From Betaproteobacteria bacterium TMED156 (GTDB taxonomy: Bacteria; Pseudomonadota; Gammaproteobacteria; Burkholderiales; Burkholderiaceae_A): DNA of 8,695 nucleotides. The stretch spans positions 4,353-13,047 of the forward strand of contig NHHF01000121.1 in the NCBI GenBank assembly GCA_002171155.1, in the 5' to 3' direction. The position numbers and the translations under genes were made by a program. Below, in pieces: positions 7,603-8,695 of the stretch (position 1 is its first letter; each line of letters begins with the position of its first letter). A model generated the notes under the pieces. It made no database searches, had not been told where the DNA came from, and was given only the letters and a program-made list of their open reading frames with translations.

Positions 7603-7905
7603 CTAGTCATCAGAATCGGAGTTAATTAGTTCAAATAGTTCCTGCTTATCTTCTTCGGAAATTTCCTCTTTTCTTGATTCTTTTTTTTGTATTAAATGAG
7701 CAAGCTTCACTAGTTGCTCATTTGATCTCTGAAGTGTTTCTAAATATTTAGCGGCAACGGTACCGAATTCCCTGTGACGATCTTCTCCTGTTTTCATATA
7801 ATCCATTAAACTAATTAATAAGGCCTTAGTGGCTGCTCTATCTTCAACTATATTCTTAGTTGCATCATCTATATAATTCTCTACATTTTGCTTTTTTTTA
7901 TTCAT
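7603..7905 (-). CDS. Small charged helical phage protein, function unknown
   Basis: This is a 100-residue protein starting at ATG 7905 and ending in TAG. It is almost wholly charged and helical by eye, with no cysteine or tryptophan and no membrane segment. Residues 40-72 (including AAKYLETLQRSNEQLVKLAHL) have the spacing of an amphipathic or coiled-coil helix. The last 25 residues are acidic and end in the hydrophobic-acidic tail QELFELINSDSDD (88-100). It lies between the late sigma factor gene and the first putative baseplate gene. By position and size it might be a transcription accessory protein similar in role to T4 gp33 (a small late coactivator whose C-terminus binds the sliding clamp), but I see no sequence motif that proves this. 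A packaging or scaffolding role is equally possible. No good ribosome site precedes the start; the upstream gap is A/T-rich and holds a 15-base word shared with another intergenic gap. Confidence 0.75.
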   Translation of the reverse strand: MNKKKQNVENYIDDATKNIVEDRAATKALLISLMDYMKTGEDRHREFGTVAAKYLETLQRSNEQLVKLAHLIQKKESRKEEISEEDKQELFELINSDSDD

Positions 7906-7921
7906 ATAGCTAAATAGATCT

Positions 7922-7936
7922 TTATTATTTTTATTA
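7922..7936 (-). repeat. A/T-rich 15-base word, copy 2 (intergenic)
   Basis: This is the same 15 bases as 6975-6989. Its first three bases are the TAA stop of the sigma factor gene and its far end is 17 bases before ATG 7905. No Shine-Dalgarno site lies between it and that start. Confidence 0.4.
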
Positions 7937-8635
7937 CTTTATCCATTTAGTTTTAAAAATTCTATATTTTTCTCTAAGTTTATTTAAATTATTGACCACC
8001 TGTTTTGTGTTTAGTCCCGTAAGTTCTCTTAAATAAAGATATACAGCTTTTTTATTAAATATTTCTATATCGTCAATATTATGAAGCAAGACTTTTACAG
8101 CTTCTAAAACTAATTTTTCATTCTGTTTTAAATTGCCAGTATCCCATTTATCTACCTGTTCAAGCAAACAAAACCAAAATTCTGCCTCTTCTCTCTTTTC
8201 TACATAATTTTCGTCATCAGAACTAGCGCCTAAAATATCGGCAGAACCTCTTTCGATAATATTCTCATAAGAGACTTCTTTTTTTAATTTTTTAGAATTT
8301 TTCTTAACTTTATGAATAAACCAATTTTTAGTTACTACTGAAAAGTATGAGAAAGCTTTTGATCCTTTTCCTGGATCGTATTTATCTAATATTGTTGTAA
8401 GCCATATTTTACAATCGTCACTTAATGATTCTATATTTGGCAAAGTATTAAACTTATATGTGAAAATAATTTTGCTGACCATTTCATTAAATGCTGGCTG
8501 AATAAGTGTAGAGTATAAATCTGTTTTTTCTTTTATACAGATTGATAAGGCATATCTCACAATCGCGTCTTCGTGAACTTTTGTGAAATAATTATTTTTT
8601 TTTCTTGGGCGCCGTTTGCGGCGAAAATTATTCAC
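7934..8635 (-). CDS. gp55: gp55-like RNA polymerase sigma factor for late transcription
   Basis: This is a 233-residue protein. It would bind host RNA polymerase core and direct it to late viral promoters of the TATAAATA type. The segment DKYDPGKGSKAFSYFSVV (84-101), followed by TKNWFIHKVKK (102-112) and a run of lysines, matches the shape of sigma region 2 in gp55 proteins (F/Y-D-P-x-K, then A-F-x-Y-F, then a basic helix). The N-terminus is strongly basic (RRKRRPRKKNN, 5-15). Residues 197-224 (AVYLYLRELTGLNTKQVVNN and on) look like a helix-turn-helix, which the T4 protein does not have as a recognised region 4. T4 gp55 is shorter, near 185 residues. The chosen start is GTG at 8635, with AGAGG just upstream; the frame stays open further upstream through 15 AAG (Lys) codons, so a start beyond the window cannot be excluded. 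The start overlaps the preceding gene's stop by 8 bases, implying translational coupling. Confidence 0.78.
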   Translation of the reverse strand: MNNFRRKRRPRKKNNYFTKVHEDAIVRYALSICIKEKTDLYSTLIQPAFNEMVSKIIFTYKFNTLPNIESLSDDCKIWLTTILDKYDPGKGSKAFSYFSVVTKNWFIHKVKKNSKKLKKEVSYENIIERGSADILGASSDDENYVEKREEAEFWFCLLEQVDKWDTGNLKQNEKLVLEAVKVLLHNIDDIEIFNKKAVYLYLRELTGLNTKQVVNNLNKLREKYRIFKTKWIK

Positions 8636-8695
8636 TGGCCTCTCTACTCTCTTCTTCTTCTTCTTCTTCTTCTTCTTCTTCTTCTTCTTCTTCTT
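8628..8695 (-). CDS. C-terminal end of an upstream gene with a poly-glutamate tail
   Basis: On the minus strand the frame beginning at 8693 reads 15 consecutive glutamates (14 GAA, one GAG), then SREASE and a TAA stop at 8630-8628. The other two frames through the tract give Lys (continuing into the sigma factor) or Arg ending at a TAG. The Glu frame is preferred because it ends in an 8-base overlap with the GTG start of the next gene, typical of packed phage operons, and because acidic tails are far more common in proteins than long Lys or Arg runs. The product cannot be identified from 21 residues. The choice of frame is inference. Confidence 0.5.
   Translation of the reverse strand, partial: EEEEEEEEEEEEEEESREASE
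8651..8695 (-). repeat. (AAG)15 trinucleotide microsatellite
   Basis: There are 15 perfect, uninterrupted copies of CTT on the plus strand (AAG on the coding strand), reaching the window edge, so the full length is unknown. It codes for poly-Glu in the upstream gene's frame and would code for poly-Lys in the sigma factor frame. Such tracts vary in length by polymerase slippage, always in whole codons here. It is also a purine-rich, Shine-Dalgarno-like stretch just before the GTG start. Confidence 0.95.

Noticed and set aside
8636..8695. Extension of the sigma factor upstream through 15 lysine codons
   Set aside because: The frame is open but no ATG, GTG or TTG start occurs in it before the window edge apart from the chosen GTG, and an acidic tail of an upstream gene explains the tract better.

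Overview
This window looks like part of the genome of a tailed bacterial virus, probably an uncultured marine myovirus related to the T4 group. The evidence is a single run of tightly packed genes on the minus strand, an AT-rich composition, a gp55-like late sigma factor, a T4-type late promoter word (TATAAATA) at the start of a very large gene, and virion proteins that look baseplate-related. No host genes, tRNAs, CRISPR arrays, integrases or insertion sequences are visible.

In the direction of transcription (high to low coordinates) the layout is as follows. (1) 8695-8628: the last 21 codons of an upstream gene, ending in a run of 15 glutamates encoded by an (AAG)15 tract that reaches the window edge. 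(2) 8635-7934: a gp55-like late-transcription sigma factor that starts on GTG and overlaps gene 1. (3) 7905-7603: a 100-residue charged helical protein of unknown function. (4) 7588-6998: a 196-residue protein with an OB-fold-like motif, perhaps baseplate related. (5) 6963-5788: a 391-residue probable virion protein with spike- or baseplate-like sequence and an N-H-V-H motif near its C-terminus. (6) 5776-1: a single open frame of 1,925 codons with no stop, running off the window. It is a giant probable structural protein with a peptidoglycan-binding-like N-terminus. It was checked codon by codon across the whole interval and no frameshift or stop was found.

The likely logic is regulatory plus structural. 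The sigma factor of gene 2 would recognise late promoters of the TATAAATA kind, one of which lies about 34 nt before the giant gene, inside the last codons of gene 5. Genes 4 to 6 would then supply parts of the tail baseplate or cell-puncturing apparatus. The sigma assignment is fairly strong. The baseplate assignments rest on short motifs and context. The function of the giant protein is unknown.

The most notable items are the giant open frame with its modular composition (including a segment much richer in G+C than the rest), the possible C-terminal helix-turn-helix on the sigma factor, the late promoter and ribosome site embedded in the preceding gene's end, the (AAG)15 tract at a gene overlap, and a perfect 11-bp hairpin followed by T5 that lies antisense to the giant gene.
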